From positions 15,045,001 to 15,109,000 of the forward strand of contig NC_044584.1 of the NCBI RefSeq assembly GCF_901933205.1: a stretch of DNA of 64,000 bases, written 5' to 3'. A program made the translations under genes and the position numbers. This DNA is from Camarhynchus parvulus. Taxonomy: Eukaryota > Chordata > Aves > Passeriformes > Thraupidae. Below are positions 1 through 12,467 of this stretch, one piece after another. Each line of letters opens with the position of its first letter. Position 1 is the first letter of the stretch. The notes under the pieces were generated by a model. It saw only the letters and a program-made list of their open reading frames with translations, had not been told where the DNA came from and ran no database searches.

Positions 1-450
1 CACCTATCATAATATAACCTATGGAAAAATCCAGTGAGATGTAATCCAAGGAACAAAGTAGTTTCCTAAATTATATTAGGCCAACTTTTGAACTAAGTAG
101 AAAGAACTCTTTCTTGTATCTAGTTCAACAAAACAAAACCGGAACACCTCCAAGGCTCTCTGGAGGTCCTGCTTAATTATGCAGATATTTTAGGCTTTGT
201 ACTTGAACTGCACAAGAGAGCTGCAATGGATAGATCTGTATTTTAAACCTTGATAGAAGATGTTACCACAAAAGAATATTTTAATCAGCTGCTAATAAAG
301 TGCTTGAGATCCTGAACTGCAAAAATAACCAAGTACAAATTTTAGAAGGAATATTTTCCTGTAACAACTGTTGCAGTGCAGTAATGAAGCCATGACGTTT
401 GTTTCAATATAGTTACCCATCTGAATTATTCTAGAAGCAGGCAGGACTGC
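1..450. other. AT-rich non-coding stretch
   Basis: No open reading frame, repeat family or RNA gene is recognisable here on either strand. The sequence is plain AT-rich vertebrate-type DNA with stop codons in all frames. Confidence 0.6.
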
Positions 451-505
451 CCTACAAAACCCAAACAAAAATTACCAACAAAAAACACACCCTAAACCCA
501 ACACA
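451..505. repeat. A/C-rich low-complexity tract
   Basis: A run made almost only of A and C, with G absent between about 454 and 504. It resembles the degenerate (AAAC)n tracts that are common in bird DNA. It could be the decayed tail of a retroposed copy, but no element body can be recognised beside it. Confidence 0.5.
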
Positions 506-3500
506 GATTAAGGGGCTTCTCCCTCCACCCCCAATATATAACATGTGATGCTAATGGGAGTTTTGTGCACTTCTAGAAAAGCATAAAAAGTAATTCCCAT
601 ATGCTTCAGTTGCCAAAGGGAATTTGTTGCATTCACTGATGTTAAATTAGGCCATTGTGTATACACTTCAGAAACAGAGGCAGGCCATAAAAACTCCTAC
701 AGGTTATTACTTGAGCATTCATTCCTCAGTTCATCTCTTTGCTGATATTAAAGTCTGAACGTTGTTCATCAGAGAGTGACTGATAATAAAGGAGTGATTG
801 ACAAACTTATTACTTGGCTTTAAAAATAAGTTCTCCCAATTCAAAAGATTCTTCTCAAGTCTAGGGAGACATGGCTTGTTCTTTGTAGCAGAAGGCTGTA
901 ATTGGAAAAAAAATATACACAGGGGGGAAAATAGGCTTGGTTTGTATTTAAACTGTGCAAATAACTGGATAGGTGGTTCTTAGTTGAAAGTATCTAGCGT
1001 GGCTTAGAGAGAGGAGTAGGAGCTGGGGCTGGGAGTTCTGTTCCTTACTTCAGCATCAGTCTGAGTAAGTGGGGTCACTCCATGGCATGCTGTCCAGGAG
1101 CTGCTGCTCCAGTAGAGTCAAATGTGCGCAGCAGCACAATGAGATGCTCCTTACTTGTCACCTGGGGCCCCATAACCCCTGTGCACTTCCATTTAAACCC
1201 ACCATGACAAAAGCAATGATCCCCCCCTTCCCTGTCAGTCCTCTTGCTTGTCCCCAATCCCTTTTTGCTGCCAGTGGCCAGGGAGCTGCATAGGCGCCCT
1301 GCTGCTGAGTGAGGGCAAGAAGGGCTGAGCACGAGGGTGTGCTGGGACCAGCCTTTGGCAGCAGAGCTCAGGTCCATGCCTGACTAATGTGACTCCATCT
1401 GTGCCTTGGGGGCACTTCCCAGATGGTCTGTGCAGCCTTAAGGCTTCTCCTGGTCATGATTTCCTGTCTTTGGGTGAGGACAGGACCCTGCCAGCAGATA
1501 ACAATTCCCTGGTTATACTACACTTATTTATCACCTTTTTAGCTCTCTGAGCATCTATTGCATGGTCAGAGAAGCAACAGTGCTGTCACAAGGAAGCAAG
1601 AGGCAACTGCATGAGCTGCAAGGCCAGCCATGCCTGCATTGGAGCAGCCCCAGAGCTCCGACTGCAGAGGTGCAAATAACCCTTCAGTGCCAAAGGCCTG
1701 ATTGAAGACTGCTTTTGATTCATTGGGCTCCAAATTAAGGTCAGACCTGCTCATTTTTTACTTTCAGTGAACTTTTAGCCTCAGGTACCAAGCAGCAAAC
1801 ACTCCAGATATTTTGCACATAGACTTCACTTCAGCAGCTCCTTCTCTCAAGCACACTGTTGCAACAAGGTCACCGAGATTCAGGTAGAGGATGGAGAATT
1901 CTGGCTGGCAAAATCCACAGCCAGAAAGTGCAGCATGTGCATAGGTGTTTGCAAAAGCACAGGCAGTCTTCGAGTCTCCTGACCTTGAGATATTTTCCTA
2001 GAATATGCCTCTAAAATTGTAGGCACTAAAAGCAAAACCAGCTGAAAACAAAACCATATTATTAGAAATTGTGTGATTGGATAATGCCAGCTCATTTCAT
2101 GAGCTAAGTTCTATCCTTTCAGTCAAAATAACCAAGTAAACAATCTTTCTCAAGTCTCTCCCCCACTTCCCATTTTCTTTTAATTCTGGGCCAAGCCCAA
2201 ATCCCCTGTCAGCCGTGTGCAGCTAACCTTCAATTCCTGTCAGCATGGTTTACCATCAGCCTGAAATCCTCAATCATGAACCTACACACTGTTACCTGAA
2301 GCAGCTGCTTTTTTTCTAGTTAACCTTTTAAACTATCAAAGCTCAATTTTTAGTTAGGGTCATCTTTCCCCTTCCCTGATCCCCTTTTCTCCCTCACCCA
2401 ATTACTCACAGGTGAGCTTAAAAGCATGTTAAATAGATTTTTTGGCCCATCCTCTTTGACTCACTGGCCTTTAAATAAGCAGTAAATATTTTGCTATTTA
2501 AGATAAACCATTGCCTTTCTGCATCTATTTGTCTACTTATACAGCTGCATTTTCTTTTCAGTTTGGATTATAATTTACAACTTGGAACTTGGTTGCATAG
2601 CAAGAACTGAAACCATCTTCCTGTTTGCTCAGGATTCTGAAGGAATGCCAATGTTGCCAATGGTTTTTTAATAGTGTCCTGCCACATCCATACACAAAAC
2701 TATAAAGCACCTCATATTACCTCAGACTGCAACAATAGAAAAGCTATTTCTAGGGAAGTCTATAACAATGCTTTGCTGTCTAGGACTCCAAAATTACAGC
2801 TCCATCTCAGCAGCATGCTTCAGATTTTACTCATCTGAAGAAGAGCCAGGCCAATTCAATGGCACAATGCAGCTTTTTGCAGTCACTACAAGGTGTGGTG
2901 CGAACAAGGTTTCTGACAATGAATTAGCCTCGGAAAAGAGTTTAGTTTTGGCTTGGAAATCACCACAGATGAGTATCTTCCTTTAATATAGGTTAAAAAG
3001 AAATTATATGTTTTGAAAGAAGTAGAACCCTTGTCCTGTCTTATTCAGAAGGGAAAAACAGTAGGCAGCGTTTTACTTGAACCCCTGCCCAACCTCTGAC
3101 TTGTCTTTTAGGTGACTTTTATTACTCACACTAATAAAAAGACCATTACCTTGAAGTTCAGGTACACAATTGAGATATTTCCAGATAGTTCAATGACATT
3201 CAAAATAAGTGGAAAAATATGCATATTGATTTTCCGTTTTGACAGCATTAAGATTTATTTACTCTTGATGTTTCAGTGACCTCTAGTTTGTCTTGGTCAA
3301 TACATACCTCAAGGGTTGATAAACCTTAATATTCACCTCCATGAGAGTCAATATCCACTTTATAATATAAAAGCCATCCCATGGGACAAACATTAATATT
3401 GTCAAATGGATTCTGTCCCTCACCTCTTTCTTCTCTTAATGTGAAAAATGACCGAGCTTGGATCATTGGCAAAATTGAGGGGAAGGAAAAAAAATGGCAA

Positions 3501-6500
3501 TGAATTCTGACAAACTAAAGAATGTGCAAAATGTATCATTGACCTTTATCTAAAAGGACTCTGGATGAAATAATCATCCAGATCTGGGCATTAGAGAAGA
3601 GTCAGGCTGGGTTTTACAGGATAACTTCAAACTTGTTCTTGTAGAAATTTACCTACTACTAAAAACTCAAGGTACAACTCACCCATTTCTAACTGTCTTC
3701 TGGTGATGCTCTCCCCAAAAGGCACCAACAGATGGAGTGGGATGTTGAGGTTCTTCCCAGAATACAACAACAGCTGGATGGGGTGTTGTTTTCCTAGTAC
3801 CAGCGTTAACTTCTGGTTGATCATGCAGCTCCCAAAAATTCATTCTGGCTATCATGAATTATAATTACCAGTGCATATTTGGGAGTTTCCTACAGAGACA
3901 ACCACAGTCCAGAACAGAATATAGGAATATTGCAATTGCATCTCTCTTTTAATCCTTCAGGTTGGCTGCTTTACCACTGGGGGTATCTTAGGCCCTATAG
4001 GCTGTGCTCATTCTTGTGAAGGAAGTTAACCAAGGGACAGAATAAGTTCCCACGCTACAGAAGAAGAGTGTGAAGCCAGTTTGGACTGACTGCTATTGCC
4101 ATTAAAATATTAGGTTTTTTTCCAAAGCCTACTATAGTAAACATCTGGGAATTCTTCTATTCAGGTAGCAGATACTGTGAGGTGAATTTTTTGGTTTGGT
4201 TTTTTTACAGAACTGCTGTCTTCCTCTGTGAGTGATGAACTGGCACTAGGCCAGGCTGACACACATCTGTGTGTGCATCTTTTAAGTTGAAGAGAGTTAT
4301 CAATGCAACTGAACTTTCTGATGATTAATTCCTACTTTTGAATTTTCTGGTGGGGAAAAAATCCCCTGCAACAGCTGCAGCAGCCCAGAAAGGATCCACT
4401 GCAGGAACGTGGGCAAGGGGAAAATGTGTCCTGGTGTCCAACAGACTTGCAGATGCCAGAAGAGCTCTGAAGATTTTAAGAGATGATTTATAATTTATAT
4501 TAGGATGGTTATAACTTATACTGGAAACTGGACCAGTGCCCAGGGCTGGGCTAAGTGTCATGAAAATCTCTGTATGTCCTCCCACACATTTCATTGTATG
4601 CTCATAAACTGCTACATTCATGTCAAAAAATGTAAGATTTTTAGTAAAACACATGGTGTAGAACCATTTCCAGTTCTGCTCCACCACTAAAAATCTTAGG
4701 CAGTACATTTTTTATCAAATATTCTTGCAAATTATTTGGGGAATTTCCAGATCTATTTTTACTATACGTGTTAAAGCAGATAATTTATTTCCCAGACAAA
4801 TTAAAGAACTAATGAAGTTTTCAGGAGGTCTATTTTAGTTGCAATCTTACTCTTAACTTCCATTAATAATACAGAGCACGAAAGTCTTCAGTTCATTTTT
4901 ATGCTGATTATGGCATTTTGTATTCAATGGGTACCTCTTGGTCAGCAATAATGAAGATGTAACAATAGAAGTGAAATAAAATTCAGTGAGTATTTTCAGG
5001 TATGCATTCTTCACTTGTAATTAAAGCTCCACTAATCTCTTTTAGAAGGAGTATTACCTGCAATATTGCTAGCACCTCACCTAAGTAGAAGAGCTGTAAA
5101 TCAGATAGTGAAGCAAATCTCATTTTAAAACTACTTGATTCTATGTAAAGCTATTCACTAAACTTAAATACTTACATTGATTCTTCAGAGCAAGAAGGAA
5201 AAGAATCAAATCTGAACTGCACTTTAACAATAAGTCCCACTGGACACAGCTGAAGCAAAATCTGGCTTGTGAAAATTGCCAAGTCAATGCACAACATTTT
5301 CTATTGCCAAAAGCTGGGGTTCTGCTCCTCTGCTATGGTCCCTGACTGAAAGCTCTTCCAGAACTATCCTTGTGATTAGGAAACCTCTGTTAATCTCCAA
5401 TCTAAAATTACTGATAGCCAGTTCAGATTAATTGATTTTTCTTATCAGCATTATTTGGTGCAAATCCTTCTTTCCTGGAACAGACCCTGAGCTGTTCTGC
5501 AGGGTTATTTTCCTCATTGCCTTAATTCCTTTACTCTGCATCACATCAGATTTTCCAGCGTCAGAAAGAGAGGCCATTCATCCCTTCCTTCTTGTAACAG
5601 CACCTTGGGCACCTCCTCCAGTTTCTTTCACTTGAGGCCACAGCTGCTGAGTCACAGGGAGAATTCCTGCTGGATTCTCCTCCTGGACATCAGTTTTCAT
5701 CACCAGGCTTCCACAATTGAGGGTTAATTTCTGTCCCTGTGCCACTGATCACACACAGACACAGCAGCATCTGAACTTTAACACGAATTTTCATCTATCT
5801 GCTCCTCTCCTTTCAAAGCACACCTTTGAATTGTCTATATATGTTCTCTATCCGGTGTTAAAGGTGCTGCTACTTTTCAGTTGAAAACCAAAAGTGTTTT
5901 TTTGTTGTTTCAATGGTTTGCCATTGGGCTGGGCTTCTTATGTGAACAAACTTACATAAATTAAAGAATCTTCTCCTAAAGTTAAAAATAATTACTGCTT
6001 TTCCCTGGGGAATCCAGCACGTTTGCCTCAAATACAGATTTTGATTTTGTGTTACTTTGGAAATGACCAGGTTATACCATAACAAAGCTTAGAATTTTCT
6101 GTGAAGCTAGGCTTGTCTCTCAAACATCCAGTTCCTCAAGAATAGGTGATATCTGGTGATTTGGCTCCTTTTTGAGACACAGAAAACTGAAGTTCAAGGG
6201 TTTACACTAAACCAGAGTGAGAACATTTGTAAAGTATGACATTTTTCACAGGATAAGATGTCATTTCCTGCCCAGATCCACGTTCATAATCTCTTTTTGG
6301 CACAAGAATACAGGAGTCTGAAGAAACACTTGTAGTTATTTTTTGTGATGTGTATTTCTGAACACAAGCTCTGACATTAATCTAATGTATGTCCCTCTGC
6401 ATTAACCAATCAACAATTCTTGAAATATTGCATTCCCAAAACTGAGTGCTGGAGGTTAGACTGTACCTAAAATGTCTGCTGATAATATGTTTCTGTTCTT

Positions 6501-8917
6501 CTCGCTTGGGCAGGTAAAGTCAAAATATTTACACTATTTGGTACATAAATTGTATTGTACTTGGAATCATTCTGAAGTTCTGCAGCCCAGATTTGTTCTA
6601 GAAAGTTATGATATTCAAAAAAGTTTACAGTCAAACACTAAAATATACAAACACCTGTATATATATAGATGCAGTATAGATTTTGGTTGCTGAATGCTGG
6701 TACTAGTGGCCAAAATATAAGAAAAATCCTAAATAGAGAAATTTTTTCCCCAGATCACTTTAACAAAGAGTCTGGAGGAGTTTAGAAACTCAGTAGTCCA
6801 CAAATCTGCTGCCTGTGTAACTGGTTCCCCTACAGATCTGCTGCAGTCTGCTTGCTCTCTTCTCTCAGAGCAATCTTTAAGGATCCAATAAATCCAGACA
6901 CCACTGAGAACAGCCTCCAACCTCATACTGAAGTCAGAACTGTTCCAAGGAGAAGCAGCTTAACAAGAGAAGACAAAAGCTGCACAAAACATTTGCACTT
7001 CCATGCAACATCTCTGTCAGAATGTAAAAATCAGGAAATGGGACCAAAACCCCACCACTAAACACAGCAGACATTCTCACTCACAGTTATATACACTCGA
7101 TAATTAACAGGATAGATATTAACCCAGAACTTTTAGAGAATTCCCACTTGGCTTTCCATGGTATCTCATTAGAAATAAAGGTGTTCATGAATTTCCATCC
7201 CAGCTGCTCAGTGTCCAGTGCTTTAGAGCACAGGCACAACAGAAGGACAGAATTTCAGTTTCCCATCACACTGGTGTGGAACGTGGCTCTTCCAGCAGCT
7301 AAATCCCATGGAGGGATGAAGATGGCAATAATTAACTTCTCATCCAAACCTCCAGACTTTTGCAGTCCCTTCATGGCTAAAGACTCCAGGCAGGTTTTGG
7401 AGGGTGCATTCCTCCCCAGCAGAGAGTTGGGGGAGTCCTTTTTATAGCAAATCCCCAACCCCCAGGGAAGGAAATGCAGTAGTCCGTAGGGCACAGTGCT
7501 ATGGGAAACACAGCCTGCAGCATAACCCACAAGCAGGACAAGAACTGGAGTTTTCACTTTAAGGAAACAGCCAGAAATCTGCATTTATACCATGGAACCA
7601 AATGTACAAAGGTGGCTAAAAGGCACTAAACCATTTTTGATTAGTATCCTGGAGGTGTGATACAGACCAGATTAAAATACCTACAAATTTTCTATACAGG
7701 ACTTTCTAGAGATACCAAACAATAAAGCAAAGTAGCTGACATTAAAAAAACACAAGCAAACAGAAAAGCTCCCAAACATCCTCAGGAACAAACTTGGAAG
7801 AAAAATATTTAGACTCGTACTCAGTATAGCAGGCTGAGTTCATGCTGGCACCATCTCTGCTGCTGAATTATAAACCTCTCAGAAACCAAGGCTATAATTA
7901 CAGCCGGGTGACACTTGAACTTTCCATGGCCAAACATTTCACAGGACATAATTTCTGCATGAGATTTCATGGCACATTGTAAAGCCTTGAACTTCTTCCA
8001 TCATAGTGGAATTTTGTGATCCTTTTTTGCCAAGACATAAATGAATAATTATTGGTAAGTAATGACAAAAATTAATTACTTTCCATTTTAAGAGCAGAAT
8101 CAGTAAGAAAGCTGAGGCAAAGGCTGGAGAAGAGTGGCCAGCAGTGTTATCTGCAATGTTTTGTTACAGTGAGTGATAGCTCCTGATTTAGAGGAGAGGG
8201 CATTTCACATCTTCTTTTTTTTCAATCACATCTTTTCATTAGTGGTGACTGAACCTCAAACCCAGCTGGAGATGGTGCAGGTGAGCACTTATAAGCATGG
8301 ATGGTTATCTGGAGCTTATCTGAACGACTTTTATCAGCAATATTGCAATGGGAATTTCAGAAGAACAGCTTTTCTGGTTCTTCCTTTGCCTGATTAGGTA
8401 CTGCAGGAGCTTGTCTGCTGCTGCATGCAAGACCCAGCCTGCTGCCTGGCTGCAGTCAGAATGGCAACAAAACCAGTTCATTTCATCTGGTTTCCCAAGT
8501 GTCTTAGGGGATGCAAAATTAGCACTGAGGCAACATCGCAGTAAATATAGCTATTCTTAATTTCCAGGCAAAAATCAGAAAGATAAAAAGGCTCAAAAAC
8601 TACAATCAGGTTTCTCTAACTCTCCTTTCCCTCCTGTTCCCCTTTCCCTTTTTATGCCATAAAACTAGGAAAAAAGTAAATTCAGATCAGGTATGGGAAA
8701 CAGCTGCTAAGATTTAGCACAACTGGATTGAAAAACAGAGGAAAATGAAAGCCTGGTTATTTGGGTCAGTGGAAATTGGACAAAGCAAATTAGTGGAAAA
8801 CAGAATATAGAGAGAACAATTTTGAACGGGCTGGAGGGTAAATACAATGACTGAGGCAAGCATGCATTTCCAGTGTGTTGAATTCCCCTGCACAGCAAAC
8901 AGCTTTTACCAGCATCA
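506..8917. other. Non-coding desert, no supported genes
   Basis: The reading frames in this stretch are at most 127 codons and overlap one another on both strands. Their products have no recognisable domains, and composition does not change at their ends. A short segment near 558-570 (AATGGGAGTTTTG) is shared with an old amniote repeat seen more clearly near 45.4 kb, but it is too short to call. Small T-runs and scattered AATAAA-like words are expected in DNA this AT-rich. Confidence 0.6.
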
Positions 8918-9146
8918 ATGGGGACAACTGGACAATCAGATGCTCAGTTAATGCTGGTTTCCCTTCCTGTGGCTCTGCCCACCCAAAGCAGCTCCATCCA
9001 TTCATGGGTGCTGCCAGCTGGCCCAGGTTTCTCAGAGAGAGGGAGGGCTGAGGCTCTGCAGGTCCCTCCCAGGGACCAGACTCCTGCCACTGCCACCCGT
9101 GGCTCAGACACAGCAGAAGCCCCAGGGCTGCTCTGACCCATTTCAT
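8918..9146. other. GC-richer patch with overlapping chance ORFs
   Basis: This patch is clearly richer in G and C than its surroundings and has open frames on both strands at once (up to 118 codons on the minus strand). Frames open on both strands are what a local shortage of stop codons in GC-rich DNA gives. None of the translations shows a domain. There is no CpG island: CpGs are few. An unrecognised exon cannot be ruled out without RNA data. Confidence 0.4.
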
Positions 9147-12100
9147 CCCACTTCTAAAGTCAGCACAAAGTGGATCACGCCTCTGACAAACAGAGGCAAT
9201 AAAATTGTTTTCTTAAATACTTTTAAACAGGCTTAAGTCACCTAATATATTTAGAAATTAAGCACCTTGCAGTACTTCCCTTCCTTTTTTATTGGTTTTT
9301 TTCCCCTTGTTTTGTTGTAGGTTGGTTTTTTTTTGAGGAAACACATCAATTAACAGATATTGCCAAAGGCAGACTTTTTGCTCAACAGATGTTCTTTCAC
9401 TCTAAAAAAGCAGAATACATTGCAGACAGAAAAATTCTCCCTCACTATAGGCTGGAGTTAGATAACAGAGACCAGAAAGAAGTTCCAAGAGTGATCAGCC
9501 TGATACTCATTTTGTAAAAGTTCTTTTCCCTTTACATTGATTTTTCTCCTCTGAAATGTGAAATGTAGTTCAAAATATCCCATGTGGCATGTCAACTTCA
9601 TTTACCCACTGCATTTCTAATATGTTTTCTCCATACTCTTCTATCCCATCACAGCAATTGCTGTATGCCACAGCATGCTATCATGTTTTATGCAGAATTT
9701 CACAGTGAATTCAATGGTGACTAATGCTTAAAAAGAGCTGCCACAACATGGTCCTACCTTCTATTATAAAAGCACCTACCTGGGGTGTGAGATCTGGCTC
9801 TTAAAGAGGAACAGTCCCCTAATTTCTATCGTTAATTTCCAAGTGCGGGAGGAGACCCAGAGCAAAATTCAGCTCCAAATACCCATCAACGAGTCACAAT
9901 CCAGATCTGGATTCAGATTTAGGGTTTAGAATAACCTTTAAGTTATTCAGGTGTTATTATATCCACACCTGCAGAACAGGTACAGATTCCCTGGCAGGCA
10001 AAACTCAGTGAGGTTCCCCCATGAACCAATGTCACTCCCTCTAACACCTTTCATGACAAATCCCACTTCAGTGGGAGAGGTTGAGTTACTCCCCTGTGTA
10101 GAGCAGGAGCTGACAGTCTGTTGCTCATCAGTTTGCTGCTGGTTTTATCTGCATTCCACTAAAATCTGAGCAATCACAATTAAACCCCATCGACATGGCC
10201 CAGCCAATATCAGACACTGCAAACCATATAATCCCAGTTTATAAAAAATATTACAGCTATTAAGAGAACAAACATTTTCACATTTGTTAATCACATCCAG
10301 CAAGACCTGCAGCAGGGTTTTGCAGTGCAATAAATATTCAGGAGCTGGGAACTGGCCATGTTACCAGCTTTGCAAACACTGCTCTTTGGAAAAGTCCTTT
10401 CCAATGGGATGTAGGTGGCAGTGTCTTTTCTTCACTGACTGTGAGGGAGTACAAACAATTAGCTCAGTTGGGGATGAATCATCCTTAATGCTTCCAAACA
10501 GGAATTTGCCAAATTATATACAACATTGATTACGTTTCCTAGTGCAAGAAGATACGGTTTTAATTATATGACAATTTTTCATTCTTATTGCACAAAATTG
10601 TTGCTCCAGACAAAGAATGTCAACTGCTATTGTGACATTCCCTAATTCTTGTCTCTTATCTCATATTAGCAAAGACCCCTGAACAAAAGGGAGAGTGACT
10701 ACATTGACTTTTTAGTGCAGCAGTATTTAAATAACAGGTAAAATTTAATGCTAGCTGAATTTAAACAGTCTCAGCAGGTTCATAGCAGTAAATCTCTCCT
10801 CAGAGTTGTGGGAACACTGAATGTATACCTTTCTATACCAAATTTTAATCTAAGAATCAAATGTGGTTCCTGCCTTATCATCTTTCTCTGTGCCCCCCTA
10901 CTCTGACAAAATAGAAACAAAGATAAAGCTACATTATTTTGTCTACATCTGTTCTTGATGTGTGTGGGGAGGCAGGAGCAAAACTTCTGAGCTACTCATA
11001 CATTTTTATGTCTTTAAGATTTTGGAATCAGTTGCTCTGCATGGAAAATAACAGCTCTCAAAATAGTTCACTTTGTTGGCAGATAAATTGCGTTATTTGT
11101 GTCTGTAAGGTGAGAAAAGGCTGATCTCCTGGACATCAGAGAGGGAAAATGGTGGCCGTTATGAGTAACTGCTTGTAGTAAAAAACAAAAGGAGGCACTG
11201 TCTGCATTCCAAAATGTGGAAGTAGATTACAGGGTAGGGAGCTGCCACTGGCATCTGAAGATGCAGCAAAAGGAAGCCACAAAGAAATGGAAACTCAGAA
11301 AGAATGATAGTCAAGGAAGAAGAAATAATGTGGTCAAAGAGAGAGAGAGGATTGAAAAACCCAGAACTGAACAAGAACATAGGCAGCAGGAAGATGGGAT
11401 CCAGTTCTAGTTTAGGCTGTGTGCTGTCTGCTGTTGTATTCCAACAAAAAGTGAATTTACTGAAATTTTCCTATTCAGTTGGATAAGAAACAAGGAATTA
11501 CTATATCAGACATATTCACCAATTCTTAAACTTTTTAGATGAGCTCAGATTGACCTTCTAGTGTTGAAAGGCACAAGGTACATATTACTGGCATTCCTGT
11601 ATAGAGGTGGAAACACATGCAGGTGACATTCATCATGCCTTGTTAACTGCATTTGTAGTCTCCCCATGTGATATCAATGTCTGAACTCCCACAGAGTTGG
11701 ATGGGAGCAAGATCAGGTCTGCTATCTGTCACATCAGTAATTGCTACATGCATTAAAAATTAACCATCTAATTTGAAGGAGTGGTTTGTGAACAGAAGCT
11801 TTATTGGGTTGAGAGCAACATTTCCAGCAAGAAACATGGTTTATCTACTGCTAAATCCACTGCTTCCCATTACTGTTCAAATGAGATCTCTCTCTCCCAT
11901 CTGCAATATATAATCTACAAAGTCCCTGCTCCAATGATATTCTTTTAGAAATGAAAGTTTAGACTGATGTTTTGCTTGAGATATTACAAAGCTTTCTATT
12001 CCCATCAGTAGAAATTCATGTCCTGTCAACACAAAATTGACTGTTAATGTACTCAAATGATTTAGTTGGGAGAAAAGACAACTAATGCAATTATCCCTGA

Positions 12101-12444
12101 ATGGTTTAGATATTAATGTCTCTGGAGCATACTAAGTGCCCCAAAAGCCAATTGTAGCTTCTTAGAAATAAACCTTTAATCCTCTGCACCCCTCTATAAG
12201 AAAGGAAATCCCGCTGGGGGCTTAAAAAGAGAGAAGCAGCCAAATTTTTATCCACATTACTAGAGAAGAGCTTAGTTTACACAGGCTATTATTTTCTCCT
12301 TGTTTCTGAAACTCAGCAACACACTCAGAGGTAACAAAATGCACTGACCTTTTCTAAAACATTTTACAACTTCATGATCATTCATGCCATTCATACATGT
12401 AGATTACCAGTCTCTAATTAATATTCCCAAACCAAAATCAACAT
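9147..12444. other. Non-coding stretch with T-rich tracts
   Basis: Holds a T-rich low-complexity segment around 9283-9333 with several GGTTTTTT-like runs, and otherwise plain AT-rich sequence. No coding exon or interspersed repeat was recognised. Confidence 0.55.
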
Positions 12445-12467
12445 AATCCTAAAATTTTTTTAGGATT
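12445..12467. repeat. Perfect inverted repeat, 10-bp arms
   Basis: The arm AATCCTAAAA at 12445-12454 is matched exactly by its reverse complement at 12458-12467, with a 3-base loop. The arms are AT-rich. No gene end lies beside it, so it is listed as a structure and not as a terminator. Confidence 0.7.

Noticed and set aside
12445..12467. Rho-independent type terminator
   Set aside because: The genome is a vertebrate nuclear one, and there is no gene beside the hairpin.
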